Shown one piece after another: positions 26,486 through 35,680 of a stretch of 64,000 nucleotides of DNA. The DNA lies in NCBI RefSeq assembly GCF_018613195.1, contig NZ_JAGGQQ010000007.1, positions 1 through 64,000 on the forward strand, written 5' to 3'. Origin of the DNA: Bacillus sp. ISL-45. Its GTDB lineage: Bacteria > Bacillota > Bacilli > Bacillales > Cytobacillaceae. Each line of letters opens with the position of its first letter. Positions within the stretch are counted from its first letter, which is position 1. The notes beneath the pieces were generated by a model that did no database searches, was not told the origin of the DNA, and worked only from the letters and a program-made list of their open reading frames with translations. The position numbers and the translations under genes were made by a program.

Positions 26486-27958
26486 TTAATGTCCGGAAAG
26501 CTTGGCGCCTTCCTGTTTGTGAACGGCTAGTTTGTCAATCAAGTGAGAGCTTGGGGCATTGAGGCCGTGCAGACGGACAACTGTTCCGTTCTCTCTTAGT
26601 TTGATGACAATTTTATCGATTGCCGCAACGGCTGAGTCATCCCAAACATGGGCATGTGTCAGGTCGACGACAACTTCTTTTGCATTTTCCTTCAAATCGA
26701 AGGATTCAATCAAGTCAGTTACTGAAGCGAAAAATACTTGTCCTGTTACAAAATACGTCCGGCGATTCATTGCGACATCAAATGTTGATGTGACTTTCAC
26801 CTTGGAGATTTTCGCTACGAAGAAAATCGCACTCAAAATGATTCCGGCAAATACACCTTTTGATAGGTCATGTGTAAACACAGTTGTGACAGTAGTAACA
26901 ACCATAACGATTGAATCTGTTACAGGTGTCTTTGCCATTCCTTTGATTGATGACCAGTCAAATGTTCCGATTGATACCATGATCATGACGCCAACCAGGG
27001 CTGCCATCGGAATTTGTACAACAATGTTTCCTAAAACGATAATCAGGAACATCAGGAAAGTACCAGCAACAAGTGCAGACAATCTGCCTCGGCCGCCAGA
27101 TTTAACATTGATTACGGACTGGCCGATCATTGCGCAGCCTGCCATACCGCCGAATAATCCAGCAACGATATTCGCAATCCCCTGGCCGCGGCTTTCTTTA
27201 TTTTTATCACTAGAAGTATCTGTCATATCATCAACAATTTGGGCAGTCAGCAAAGATTCAAGCAAGCCGACAATCGCCAAAGCCAATGAATATGGGAAGA
27301 TGATTTTTAACGTTTCAAGGTTGAATGGGATATCAGGAATCAGAAATGCTGGCAAAGCAGATGTAAGAGTACCCATATCACCAACTGTCTTAACACCACT
27401 GTTGGTCATGATTGCTACTAATGTAATAACAATGATTGCTACAAGTGGTGAAGGAACTGCTTTCGTAACACGCGGCAATAGATAAATAATCGCAAGTGCG
27501 CCTGCCACCATCGCATACATTACCCATGTTGCGTCAACAAACTGCTCTAACTGTGCCATGAAAATCAAAATCGCAAGTGCGTTCACGAAGCCAATCATAA
27601 CTGAACGTGGAATGAACTTCATAAACCGTGCTAATTTAAACACACCAAACAGAATCTGCAGGACTCCTGTCAAAATCGTAGCTGCCAATAAATATTGCAA
27701 ACCATGGTCAGCAACAAGCGTTACCATCAGCAGCGCCATCGCACCGGTGGCTGCTGAAATCATGCCAGGACGGCCGCCGACAATCGCGATTGTCACAGCA
27801 ATCGCAAATGAAGCGTAAAGTCCTACCATTGGGTCAACGCCGGCAATAATCGAAAAGGCGATCGCTTCAGGAATCAAAGCAAGCGCGACGACGATTCCAG
27901 CAAGGACATCTCCTTTGACGTTGCCAAACCATTGTTCTTTAATTGTATTAGTATTCAA
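26486..27958 (-). CDS. SulP family anion transporter with STAS domain
   Basis: About 490 residues. Membrane part with [19 protein letters not shown] and PMVGLYASF near the N-terminus, the classical SulP entry motifs, and about twelve hydrophobic segments; C-terminal STAS domain from about residue 400 ([21 protein letters not shown]). SulP members move sulfate, bicarbonate or dicarboxylates; substrate not decidable here. The start is put at a TTG (27958) with AAGGGGTG upstream; upstream in-frame codons are not preceded by an SD. Confidence 0.9.
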   Translation of the reverse strand: MNTNTIKEQWFGNVKGDVLAGIVVALALIPEAIAFSIIAGVDPMVGLYASFAIAVTIAIVGGRPGMISAATGAMALLMVTLVADHGLQYLLAATILTGVLQILFGVFKLARFMKFIPRSVMIGFVNALAILIFMAQLEQFVDATWVMYAMVAGALAIIYLLPRVTKAVPSPLVAIIVITLVAIMTNSGVKTVGDMGTLTSALPAFLIPDIPFNLETLKIIFPYSLALAIVGLLESLLTAQIVDDMTDTSSDKNKESRGQGIANIVAGLFGGMAGCAMIGQSVINVKSGGRGRLSALVAGTFLMFLIIVLGNIVVQIPMAALVGVMIMVSIGTFDWSSIKGMAKTPVTDSIVMVVTTVTTVFTHDLSKGVFAGIILSAIFFVAKISKVKVTSTFDVAMNRRTYFVTGQVFFASVTDLIESFDLKENAKEVVVDLTHAHVWDDSAVAAIDKIVIKLRENGTVVRLHGLNAPSSHLIDKLAVHKQEGAKLSGH

Positions 27959-28225
27959 GTAAACACCCCTTAAAAGATTTTTGTGGCTTCCTACTCTCAA
28001 GCAAGCCGGGTCCGATAAAAACAGGATTTATCATAACATATTTATAAAAATGAGCAACCATCATTGTAAGCGTTATATTGTTTGTTTTTCTTCAAATATC
28101 GACTGTTATCTTCTTTTTTCATATAGATAAGGTAAAAACCTTAAAATGTAAATCAGGCAATCTTGCCTGCTTCTCGCAAGCTTTTGAAAGGACAATTTTG
28201 ATATGATGTTCTGGGAGGTTTTTAC

Positions 28226-29503
28226 ATGAAGACATCAGGATTATCCGCTCCATTCAAGACAAATTTTTATTATGGCTGGGTCATCGTTTTCATCGCAGGG
28301 CTCGGCGTATTTTTTTCTGGCCCGGGTCAGACATACTCGGTTTCCGTATTTATTGATTCCTACATAAAAGATTTTGGCTGGAGCCGTTCGCATGTATCCG
28401 CAGTCTACTCACTTGCGACCCTTGCTGCCGGAATCTGTATGTTCTTTGTCGGCCGCTTCGTTGATAAATGGGGACAAAGAAAAATGTCCGTTATCGTTGG
28501 CATCGGGCTGGCACTGGCCAGCTTCTGGAACAGTATGGTCGTTAATACTGCGATGCTGTTCATTGGCTTTTTCCTGATCCGTGTCCTCGGCCAGGGTTCG
28601 ATGAGCCTGATTCCAAACACCTTGGTTCCGCAGTGGTTTATTACGAAACGCGGGAAGGCAATGAGCCTGATGGCCATCGGCGGATTTGCCAGCTCAGCGG
28701 CGCTTCCGCCATTAAATGCCTGGCTTGTTGCCAACTGGGGCTGGAGCTTTTCATGGAAGGTCTGGGGTGTCCTGCTTCTCGTCGTTTTTGTTCCGCTGGC
28801 CTATTTTTTAATTCGAAACAAACCGGAGGATATTGGTGAATATCCAGATGGAATTAAGCCTGATTGGACAAATGATTCTGCTGACCCAAACAGAACAAGC
28901 AATCCTCTTGAAGAGGTGAACTGGACAGTCCAGGAAGCAGTCAAAACACGCGCATACTGGCTTTTGCTTTTTTGCGTGGGTATTCCGGCTCTCGTCAACA
29001 CTGGACTTACTTTTCATTTGATTTCTATTTTTAAAACAAATGGGATTTCGCCGGGAATTGCCGCGCTAGTATTAAGCTTGATGGCACTGATCGGGTTTCC
29101 GGTCACTCTGATTGCAGGACCGCTGCTGGACCGGGTAAAAGTACAGTACGTCCTGGCTGGAATTTTCGCCGGGGAAATCATTTTCATCCTCGTGCTGCTG
29201 GCAGCTGATCAAACAGCAATCGCGATTGCATTCGGGGTATTATGGGGAATCAGCGGGGGCTTCGAAAGGATTACCTTGAACTATGTATGGCCTAGCTTTT
29301 TTGGCCGGAAGTCGCTTGGCAGTATCAAAGGGTCGGCTATGACCGTCACTGTGCTTGGTTCCGCCTTGGGTCCTCTTCCATTTGGCCTCGCCTACGATTA
29401 TTTTGCCGGGTATGAGGAAATTCTGCTGATGTCCATTATCCTTCCGGTGCTTGGGATGGCAGCTGCACTACTTGCGAAGAAACCGGTGAAGGAATTCTTG
29501 TGA
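28226..29503 (+). CDS. MFS transporter, oxalate/formate or monocarboxylate type
   Basis: 425 residues with twelve predicted membrane helices. N-terminal FYYGWVIVFIAGLGVFFSGPGQTYSVSVF fits the OFA/monocarboxylate group, with the inter-helix motif GRFVDKWGQRK of the major facilitator superfamily near residue 71. The gene stands alone with SD GGGAGG and array C behind it. Substrate unknown. Confidence 0.87.
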   Translation: MKTSGLSAPFKTNFYYGWVIVFIAGLGVFFSGPGQTYSVSVFIDSYIKDFGWSRSHVSAVYSLATLAAGICMFFVGRFVDKWGQRKMSVIVGIGLALASFWNSMVVNTAMLFIGFFLIRVLGQGSMSLIPNTLVPQWFITKRGKAMSLMAIGGFASSAALPPLNAWLVANWGWSFSWKVWGVLLLVVFVPLAYFLIRNKPEDIGEYPDGIKPDWTNDSADPNRTSNPLEEVNWTVQEAVKTRAYWLLLFCVGIPALVNTGLTFHLISIFKTNGISPGIAALVLSLMALIGFPVTLIAGPLLDRVKVQYVLAGIFAGEIIFILVLLAADQTAIAIAFGVLWGISGGFERITLNYVWPSFFGRKSLGSIKGSAMTVTVLGSALGPLPFGLAYDYFAGYEEILLMSIILPVLGMAAALLAKKPVKEFL

Positions 29504-29561
29504 TTTCAGCATTTGATAGATGTGTTCCTTAGTTAATTGCAACTTATATTAAACGCATGAT

Positions 29562-29880
29562 TTTGCTTGTTACCGAAATCATGAGGCTTTCGGGTTTTCG
29601 GGCACATGCCGGCCTTACTTGTTACCGAATTCAACGCTCCTTTCCGGTTTCGGGCACATGTTGGCCTTACTTGTTACCGAAATCACGAGGCTTCCCGGTT
29701 TTCGGGCACATGTTGGCCTTACTTGTTACCGAAATTACCGATCCTTTCCGGTTTCGGGCACATGTTGGCCTTACTTGTTACCGAAATTACCGATCCTTTC
29801 CGGTTTCGGGCACATGCCGGCCTTACTTGTTACCGAATTCAACGCTCCTTTCCGGTTTCGGGCACATGTTGGCCTCAAGA
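29562..29880. repeat. Tandem array C, 52-bp unit, 6 copies
   Basis: CTTGTTACCG recurs at 29566, 29618, 29670, 29722, 29774 and 29826, exactly 52 bases apart. Each unit also holds CCGAAA...TTTCGGG as an inverted pair, and GGCACATG(T/C)(T/C)GGCCTTA. Two sub-types alternate in part (AATTCAACGCTC or AAATTACCGATC/AAATCA(T/C)GAGGC). All three plus frames stay open because 52 is not a multiple of three and stops are lacking, not because it codes. Lies between two convergent genes. Confidence 0.95.
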
Positions 29881-29926
29881 GCCACTATAACTTAATACTC
29901 AGTCTCATTAGCTCACCATAAATAAC

Positions 29927-29963
29927 AAAGTCCTGCAGCTCAATGAACTGCAGGACTTGTTTT
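29927..29963. terminator. Bidirectional terminator beyond the VOC gene
   Basis: Perfect AAGTCCTGCAG-ctcaatgaa-CTGCAGGACTT with T-runs outside on either strand. Confidence 0.88.
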
Positions 29964-30356
29964 TCACCCAATCGGGGTGCATATCTCAATATAATGCCCA
30001 TCTGGGTCGGCTGCATAGGCGACGACCTGGCCCCATGGTTTTTCGGTTGGCTCGAGCAGGATCGGGACTCCGGCGGCCCGCAATTTTTCCACAGCGCCAT
30101 GGACGTCCTCTGTAACAAATCCGAGCTCAAAGGTTTGTTCCTTCCTTACTCCATCCGGGATTGGGAGCGTCGTGATCTCGCGGCCGCTTTCCCGGGTGTT
30201 CATCGACAGAACGGTGTTGCCAGTTTCATACTCGATATAGGTCCCAAATTCATTGCGAAGTTTAAGGCCAAGCAGCTCACCGTAAAATTGCTTTGTTTTT
30301 TCCAGATCGGAAACATATAAAATGACATAGCCCATTTTCAATTCCATCATCATCAC
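29964..30356 (-). CDS. VOC family (glyoxalase/dioxygenase fold) protein
   Basis: 130 residues with two beta-alpha-beta-beta-beta modules: MGYVILYVSDLEKTKQFYGELLGLK and FVTEDVHGAVEKLRAAGVPILLEPTEKPWGQVVAYAADPDGHYIEI. The family includes glyoxalase I, bleomycin-binding and fosfomycin-resistance proteins; the substrate here is unknown. Single gene between array C and the cobalamin operon. Confidence 0.88.
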   Translation of the reverse strand: MMMMELKMGYVILYVSDLEKTKQFYGELLGLKLRNEFGTYIEYETGNTVLSMNTRESGREITTLPIPDGVRKEQTFELGFVTEDVHGAVEKLRAAGVPILLEPTEKPWGQVVAYAADPDGHYIEICTPIG

Positions 30357-30395
30357 CTCTTAAAAATAAATTCGAGATGGAATGTCGGGTTTCCT

Positions 30396-31841
30396 TCATT
30401 TATGTTCAATCGCGCTTTTACTAACTCTATACTTCAATATCGCTTCCTTCGTGCAGGTATAAATTCCCTCGCTGATCAGCTTGCCGAGCGGAGTCGCCGT
30501 GCCTGCGTAAGAAATCGCTGCTCCCTGCTGGGTGGCAGCGATGCAGATACTATCCGTAGAAATGCCAGCTGACTGGCCAGCAATACCTGCCCCGCTTCCC
30601 TCTAGCTCCTGCAAAACACTAATTTTCGCTTCTGCCGCGGTCATTGCGCTCTGGATAAAAGCTTCCTCGGAAATCCTGTGGTTAATGAACAGCCAGGTGT
30701 TGATATTCCGTGGTCTGTCCCGATGAGTGTGCCCAGCGGAAACCAGAATGAAAATCGACATACCGTCTGCCTCAAAAAGACGGTATGATGCTGTGTCTGC
30801 TGAAACAGCCGTCATCATCCCAACAGTTTCGCTTGGAAGAAATCCATTTTCCTGCAAATACTCGGCCATCTCCGCCTTATGGTCGCTACAGTCATACTCC
30901 ATCGGTACAATCCGGTGCACGAACGAGCTGTGCCACCCGATCCCGGCACCGGTTATTCCCGAGGACATTGTCCGCAATTTTACCGGTGACTGCAGAACAA
31001 TCCGGTCTTGCCCGACGTCAAGATACCTGGCATCAATCTTGAGGTTATCCTTATGACCGACGTCCGCTTCAGGAACCAGCAGCAATTGCGGCCTGGCAAT
31101 TTCCGGGTGGGGGTGGTTTTTGATCTGCGTCTTATAGACACTCTTGATTCGCTCTTCTTTTAAAACTTCAGCAGGAGTATCAACAATCAGAACCTCACCG
31201 TTTTCCATCAAAAGCAGCCTGTCACAATATAATGATGCCAGGTTCAAGTCATGGAAAATCGAAACGACAGTCAACCCCTGTTCGGATGCCCATTTTTTCA
31301 GCAAGTCCAGCAGCTCTTTTTGAAAACTCAGGTCGAGATGGTTCGTAGGCTCATCGAGCAGCAGAATCCTCGGCTGCTGCGCCAGTGCCTGCGCGAGGTA
31401 GACTCGTTGTTTTTCGCCGCCGGATAGTTCTGTGATTGATTTTTCCTGAAGGTGGGTGATGCCCGTCTGTTCCATTACCTTCTGGACAATCTCTTCATCC
31501 TCATCTCGCCAGCTATTGAACCAGCCTTTTTGGTGTGCATAGCGGCCGAGCGAGACGGTTTCTTTTACACTATAAGAAAAGGCTTGATCCGCATGCTGCG
31601 GCAGGACTGCCATCATCCTGGCAAGCTGTTTCGGTGAATACTGGGTCAATGGCCGGCCATCCAGCTCAATGGCACCTTCCCTGAATTCCAAAGCGCCGCT
31701 GATCATTTTTAAGAGTGTGGTCTTCCCGCTTCCATTTGGGCCCAGGATGCCGAACAGCTCCCCTTTTCCTACCTCAAAATTGATATTCTTCAGGACCTCG
31801 CCGCCTGCATATCCGCCTGTTAAACTCTTCACTGTGATCAT
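30396..31841 (-). CDS. Fused cobalamin ABC ATPase and adenosylcobinamide amidohydrolase (BtuD-CbiZ)
   Basis: 481 residues in two parts. Residues 1-255 are an ABC ATPase: Walker A GPNGSGKTT near 34, signature LSGGEKQR near 137, Walker B ILLLDEPTNHLDL near 156. From about 265 on the sequence matches CbiZ (MSSGITGAGIGWHSSFVHRIVP, SAGHTHRDRPRNINTWLFIN, GTATPLGKLI), which hydrolyses adenosylcobinamide amide to cobyric acid for salvage. B. subtilis YvrA is a similar fusion. The start overlaps btuC by four bases. It is third in an operon headed by a cobalamin riboswitch. Confidence 0.92.
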   Translation of the reverse strand: MITVKSLTGGYAGGEVLKNINFEVGKGELFGILGPNGSGKTTLLKMISGALEFREGAIELDGRPLTQYSPKQLARMMAVLPQHADQAFSYSVKETVSLGRYAHQKGWFNSWRDEDEEIVQKVMEQTGITHLQEKSITELSGGEKQRVYLAQALAQQPRILLLDEPTNHLDLSFQKELLDLLKKWASEQGLTVVSIFHDLNLASLYCDRLLLMENGEVLIVDTPAEVLKEERIKSVYKTQIKNHPHPEIARPQLLLVPEADVGHKDNLKIDARYLDVGQDRIVLQSPVKLRTMSSGITGAGIGWHSSFVHRIVPMEYDCSDHKAEMAEYLQENGFLPSETVGMMTAVSADTASYRLFEADGMSIFILVSAGHTHRDRPRNINTWLFINHRISEEAFIQSAMTAAEAKISVLQELEGSGAGIAGQSAGISTDSICIAATQQGAAISYAGTATPLGKLISEGIYTCTKEAILKYRVSKSAIEHK

Positions 31842-32899
31842 CGGCCTGCACTTCTTTCCCTGCGATTTTTCATTAAAATGAATGCAAAAACCGGAGCACC
31901 GATTAATGCCGTGATCACGCCAATCGGCAATTCCGAAGGGGCGATAATCGTTCTTGAAATCAGGTCTGCGAGGATCAGGAAGCCGCTGCCAATCAGGACG
32001 GATAACGGCAGCAAATGGCGATGGTCCGGACCCCAGATTGTCCTTGTCAGGTGTGGAATGACGAGACCGACAAATCCGATCGTTCCTGAAACAGCTACGG
32101 CCGATCCTGTTAAAAGAGAACCAGACAGCAAAATCAGCAGCTTGCGGCGCTCGACATTGACACCGAGATGCTGTGCCCTTTCCTCACCAAAGGACATTGC
32201 ATTCAATTCCCTTGTATTGGCAAGCAATATCACTAAACCAATCATAAAGAAAGGAAAAATAATCTTAATGTATTCCCAGCCGCGCATCGACACGCTGCCA
32301 AGCAGCCAGCCGATGATTTGCCGCAGCTCTTCGCCGGAAAGGGCAATCATCAAAGAAATGAATGAACCCAGAAATGAACTTAAGATGATTCCGGTTAAGA
32401 TGATTGTTTCCACCCTGAGCAGTCTGTCGACTTTGCGGGCAAAAAACAGTACAAACAAGACGGTGGCGAAGGCGAACAAAATGCTTAGCACTGGCAATGT
32501 GAAGACACCGATCAGCGGCAGCGAAATGCCGAAAAACAGAGTAACGACTGCGCCGATGGAGGCACCTGATGAAATCCCAAGCGTATAGGGATCTGCCAGT
32601 GGATTGCGCAACAGGCCCTGGAACGCGGCACCGGCAATCGCCAGCGACGCACCGACAAGCCCTGCCAGCAGCACACGCGGCAGCCTGATATCCAAGACAA
32701 TACTTGCATGCATCGGATCAATTCCCTGTCCCTGAAAGCGGAAAACTTCAGCAACAATGATTTCTATAATGGCTGGTACAGGAATGGAAACCGTACCAAT
32801 GGATATGCCCAGCAGCATCGATATGATCAAAAACACCGCCGTGATTAGATAGGCGATTGATTTGTTATTTAAAAACGTCCGGGTAAATGGCTTTTGCAA
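31838..32899 (-). CDS. btuC: Cobalamin/iron-siderophore ABC transporter permease (FecCD family)
   Basis: 353 residues, about ten membrane helices. FecCD/BtuC hallmarks: DIRLPRVLLAGLVGASLAIAGAAFQGLLRNPLADPYTLGISSGASIGA and VSGTIGFVGLVIPHLTR. The dimer would form the channel served by the ATPase downstream and the binding lipoprotein upstream. The riboswitch context assigns it to cobalamin instead of siderophore. Overlaps btuF by 35 bases. Confidence 0.92.
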   Translation of the reverse strand: MQKPFTRTFLNNKSIAYLITAVFLIISMLLGISIGTVSIPVPAIIEIIVAEVFRFQGQGIDPMHASIVLDIRLPRVLLAGLVGASLAIAGAAFQGLLRNPLADPYTLGISSGASIGAVVTLFFGISLPLIGVFTLPVLSILFAFATVLFVLFFARKVDRLLRVETIILTGIILSSFLGSFISLMIALSGEELRQIIGWLLGSVSMRGWEYIKIIFPFFMIGLVILLANTRELNAMSFGEERAQHLGVNVERRKLLILLSGSLLTGSAVAVSGTIGFVGLVIPHLTRTIWGPDHRHLLPLSVLIGSGFLILADLISRTIIAPSELPIGVITALIGAPVFAFILMKNRRERSAGR

Positions 32900-33821
32900 G
32901 CTCCTCTGCTCCTTCAGCGAGCCTTGGACCTGAACGGGTTACAAGGTCGGAGTGGACATCGTAAACCTGCTGCTCCTTGACCGCTTTCACATTATTCCAG
33001 CCCTGCCGTGCAAGCACCTGCTCAACTGGCTTTTCTGTATAGTATCCATAGGTTGTCACAACCACATCAGGATTACGCTCAACAATTGCTTCCGGGTCGA
33101 CCTTCGGCCAGCCCTCCATATCTCCGGCAGCGTTCTTTGCACCAATCAGCTCAAGCATTTCATTGATAAAAGTGTTCTTGCCGGCTGTGTAGATTTCCGG
33201 TGCTGGTGAGACCTCCACAAAGACCGTCTTTTGCTCTTCCGGCTTGATTGTTTCAGCTTTCTTTTTTAATTCCGCAAAACTATTTTTCATCTTGTCTACA
33301 AGCTCATCCGCCTTTTCTGACTCGCCAATGGCCTTGCCAATCATCTCGATTGATTGATACACTTCTTCAAATGACTGTGCATCATTCACAACGACAACAG
33401 CAATTCCCGCATCCTTTAATTGTTGAAGGCCTGCTTCTGCAGTGTCCGCGGTCGAACCGGGGGCAAGTACGAGGTCAGGTTTCAGAGAAATCATTTTCTC
33501 GATATTGAATTCCATTCCGCCGATTTTTTCCTTCGACATTGCATCCTCTGGATAATTGTCGAAATCGGTGACGCCGACAATCGCCTCTCCGCTCTCAAGT
33601 GCGTAGACAATTTCCGTGTTGCTCGGAATCAGAGAAATGATCCTTTCAGGCTTTTCTAAAATGACCACTTCTTCATCAATTGCGTCTTTTACCGTGACAG
33701 GGAATCCCGTCTTCTGCTCCTGTGCGGTTTTTTCGCTTTCCTTCTTTTCGGGCTGTGCTTCGGTACCGCAGCCTGCCAGGATCATGGCTGCAGCCACCAT
33801 CATCATTAATAACTTCTTCAT
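32865..33821 (-). CDS. btuF: Cobalamin-binding lipoprotein (BtuF-like)
   Basis: About 318 residues. Signal peptide with lipobox ILAGC near residues 16-20, then a type III periplasmic binding protein: ERIISLIPSNTEIVYALESGEAIVGVTDFDNYPEDA and VVTTYGYYTEKPV. SLIPSNTE followed by a cobalamin-type loop is typical of BtuF/YvrC. GGAGGAG six bases before the ATG fixes the start at 33821. First gene of the riboswitch-controlled operon. Confidence 0.93.
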   Translation of the reverse strand: MKKLLMMMVAAAMILAGCGTEAQPEKKESEKTAQEQKTGFPVTVKDAIDEEVVILEKPERIISLIPSNTEIVYALESGEAIVGVTDFDNYPEDAMSKEKIGGMEFNIEKMISLKPDLVLAPGSTADTAEAGLQQLKDAGIAVVVVNDAQSFEEVYQSIEMIGKAIGESEKADELVDKMKNSFAELKKKAETIKPEEQKTVFVEVSPAPEIYTAGKNTFINEMLELIGAKNAAGDMEGWPKVDPEAIVERNPDVVVTTYGYYTEKPVEQVLARQGWNNVKAVKEQQVYDVHSDLVTRSGPRLAEGAEELAKAIYPDVFK

Positions 33822-33883
33822 TCGCTTCTCCTCCAAATTTTTCGATTAACTTTGTTAAGTATGGCTTTAACACAGCCAAAACA

Positions 33884-33916
33884 CAAAAAAACATCTCCAC
33901 CTGAAGGGGAGATGTC
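33884..33916 (-). terminator. Riboswitch expression-platform terminator
   Basis: Minus-strand ACATCTCC-ccttcagg-tGGAGATGT followed by TTTTTTT, between the cobalamin aptamer and btuF. The arrangement implies cobalamin-induced premature termination. Confidence 0.85.
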
Positions 33917-33974
33917 CGAGTAAGCAAATGTTTTTATCATCATAAAAGACATAGAGCTTGTCGGCACCTCCCTA

Positions 33975-34165
33975 TCCTCGTAAGTTTGTTGGTGCAATGG
34001 ACAGGCAGGTCTCCTGGCTCATGGTCAATGCTCGCTGCGCCTTCCCATACATTTGTACAGTGGCAGTTGCAGCTTGCTCTCATTTACAGTGGCGGGACCG
34101 CGTTGGATTTTCACCAACTTCCCTATTAAGTCTCTTTTAAAAGACACCTGTTCATTTCGATATGT
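33975..34165 (-). promoter_or_regulatory. Cobalamin riboswitch
   Basis: On the minus strand: GGTG at the 5' edge, GGGAAGTTGGTGAAAATCC, CGCGGTCCCGCCACTGTAA, then the second GCCACTG, GGGAAGGCGCAGCGAGCATTG-like and ATGAGCCAGGAGACCTGCC, the conserved B12-box order. It precedes btuF-btuC-btuD/cbiZ. Confidence 0.94.
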
Positions 34166-34241
34166 AATTTTCCGCTACATCCAATTATACACGATTTGCC
34201 AAAAACCGCTTCAAAATTTTTGCTTTTTCGACTTTATTGGG

Positions 34242-34424
34242 GGCTCTTTACTCAAACTTTGCTGCTATTGACTACAAAATAGGATGGAATGACCTATGTT
34301 TCTTCGCAAAGTTGACTCTTTTTATGAGAAATGAGCATGCAACTTAATACCGACCTGCAAAATGGCTTTATATTACGTTAAAATCAGCTTTAGGATTTTA
34401 ACAACAATCTTTCCGAAAACAGCT
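34242..34424 (+). mobile_element. MITE-like element, copy 3 (183 bp)
   Basis: Begins GGCTCTTTACTCAAACTTTG and ends CGAAAACAGCT (final C changed to T). Perfect 8-bp target duplication TTATTGGG at 34234-34241 and 34425-34432. The right-hand duplication contains the stop codon of the gene at 34425-35207. Confidence 0.92.
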
Positions 34425-35207
34425 TTATTGGGCAAACAAGCTCCATTCTTTCGCTTTTTTATCGAAGACAATCCTGCCATCCGGATTGCTGCGGCTTGCT
34501 TTCTTATATTCATCATGCATGTCATCCATGTTGGCAAAATCCCCGATGACCCAGATTGGTATTTCAATTCTGTTGCGGTTTTGCTGGATGTTCTTCAGCG
34601 AAAAAACCGCCCCTTCCTTCAAGGCTGGTATCAATGATTTCAGGATTTCCTTGCTGACAAAAGGATAGGATTTCTTTTTCCGGATTCCGAGCAGCGTTTT
34701 TTCCGGCTTCATTTCCCCCAGTTTTCCTGACAGGACATAGCCAAGCATGCGGAAAAAGTCATTGAGATTTCGGTAATAGGTTTTGTTATACCAGCCATCT
34801 TCAGTGGACAGAAACACAAAACGATTATTAAGCTGATTATAGAAGGGCAGTTTCAAATGGTGCTTAATATGCCCTAGATATAGAAGCTCAGCGATCTCCT
34901 GGGCAGACAGCACATTCAGTGCTTCCACTTCCTCAAAATCGATCCAGCAAAAATCCCCGAATGCATGGACATTGGCTCCAACCAGTTTTTCGACGCTGTC
35001 CTCAGGTACATACTCAAATAAAGTATGTCTGTTGAACTCACCATCTTCATAGCGATGCTTCAACAGCAGCAGATGGTTGAGCGAATCAGACAACGATCTG
35101 GCGAATTCATGGAATTCAATCCCATGTGAGAGCACATACTGGTCTCGTTCGTTCATATGGACATATAGTAAATCCCTGCTGTAAGGATGGTTCTTTTTCA
35201 AAGGCAA
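34425..35207 (-). CDS. Conserved hypothetical protein
   Basis: 260 residues, soluble, starting MPLKKNHPYSRDLLYVHMNE. I do not recognise a domain. There is a conserved-looking core (FCWIDFEEVEALNVLSAQEIAELLYLGHIKHHLKLPF) and a C-terminal part with many Lys/Arg. The frame ends with Phe-Ala-Gln-stop exactly in the target duplication of MITE copy 3, so the element landed at the 3' end without changing the product. SD is within TTTTGCC-AGGAGG-like sequence before the ATG. Function unknown. Confidence 0.8.
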   Translation of the reverse strand: MPLKKNHPYSRDLLYVHMNERDQYVLSHGIEFHEFARSLSDSLNHLLLLKHRYEDGEFNRHTLFEYVPEDSVEKLVGANVHAFGDFCWIDFEEVEALNVLSAQEIAELLYLGHIKHHLKLPFYNQLNNRFVFLSTEDGWYNKTYYRNLNDFFRMLGYVLSGKLGEMKPEKTLLGIRKKKSYPFVSKEILKSLIPALKEGAVFSLKNIQQNRNRIEIPIWVIGDFANMDDMHDEYKKASRSNPDGRIVFDKKAKEWSLFAQ

Positions 35208-35400
35208 AACCTCCTGGAAAAATTCTCAGCTGCAAAATTGCCAGCGGCTCCGTACAAAATAACACTTCTTCCATTCTAACAAAAACGGCAGAAAATATCT
35301 TATTCTGACTCTTCAAAAACATAATTATTATCTGCCTCTCCCGTAAAAGAATCCCCGCCAAAAAAGAAACTATTCTTCCTTACTATTCGTCTATTATTTA

Positions 35401-35583
35401 GGCTCTTTTCTCAAACTTTGTTGCTATTGACTACAAAATAGGATTGAGTTACCTAAGTCTCTTCACAAAATTAACGCTTAATATGAGAAAAGAGCTTACA
35501 AACTTAGTACCGACTTACAAAATGCCTTTTATCACGTTAAAGTCGGCTTTAGGATTTTAACTATAATCTTTACGAAAACAGCC
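35401..35583 (+). mobile_element. MITE-like element, copy 4 (183 bp)
   Basis: Begins GGCTCTTTTCTCAAACTTTG and ends CGAAAACAGCC. Perfect 8-bp target duplication ATTATTTA at 35393-35400 and 35584-35591. Inserted about 100 bases upstream of the rodA-like gene. Confidence 0.94.
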
Positions 35584-35680
35584 ATTATTTACAGGAAAAT
35601 GTTACCTCATCAGGGATTGTAAGGATATTTCATCTCTGCTAGCATAGTATTGTAGAAACGTATCGGACAGGGTGTGGCAA

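Noticed and set aside
29557-29921. Three overlapping plus-strand proteins of about 100 residues
   Set aside because: They are the three frames of tandem array C. The 52-base unit without stops keeps all frames open; no SD precedes them.
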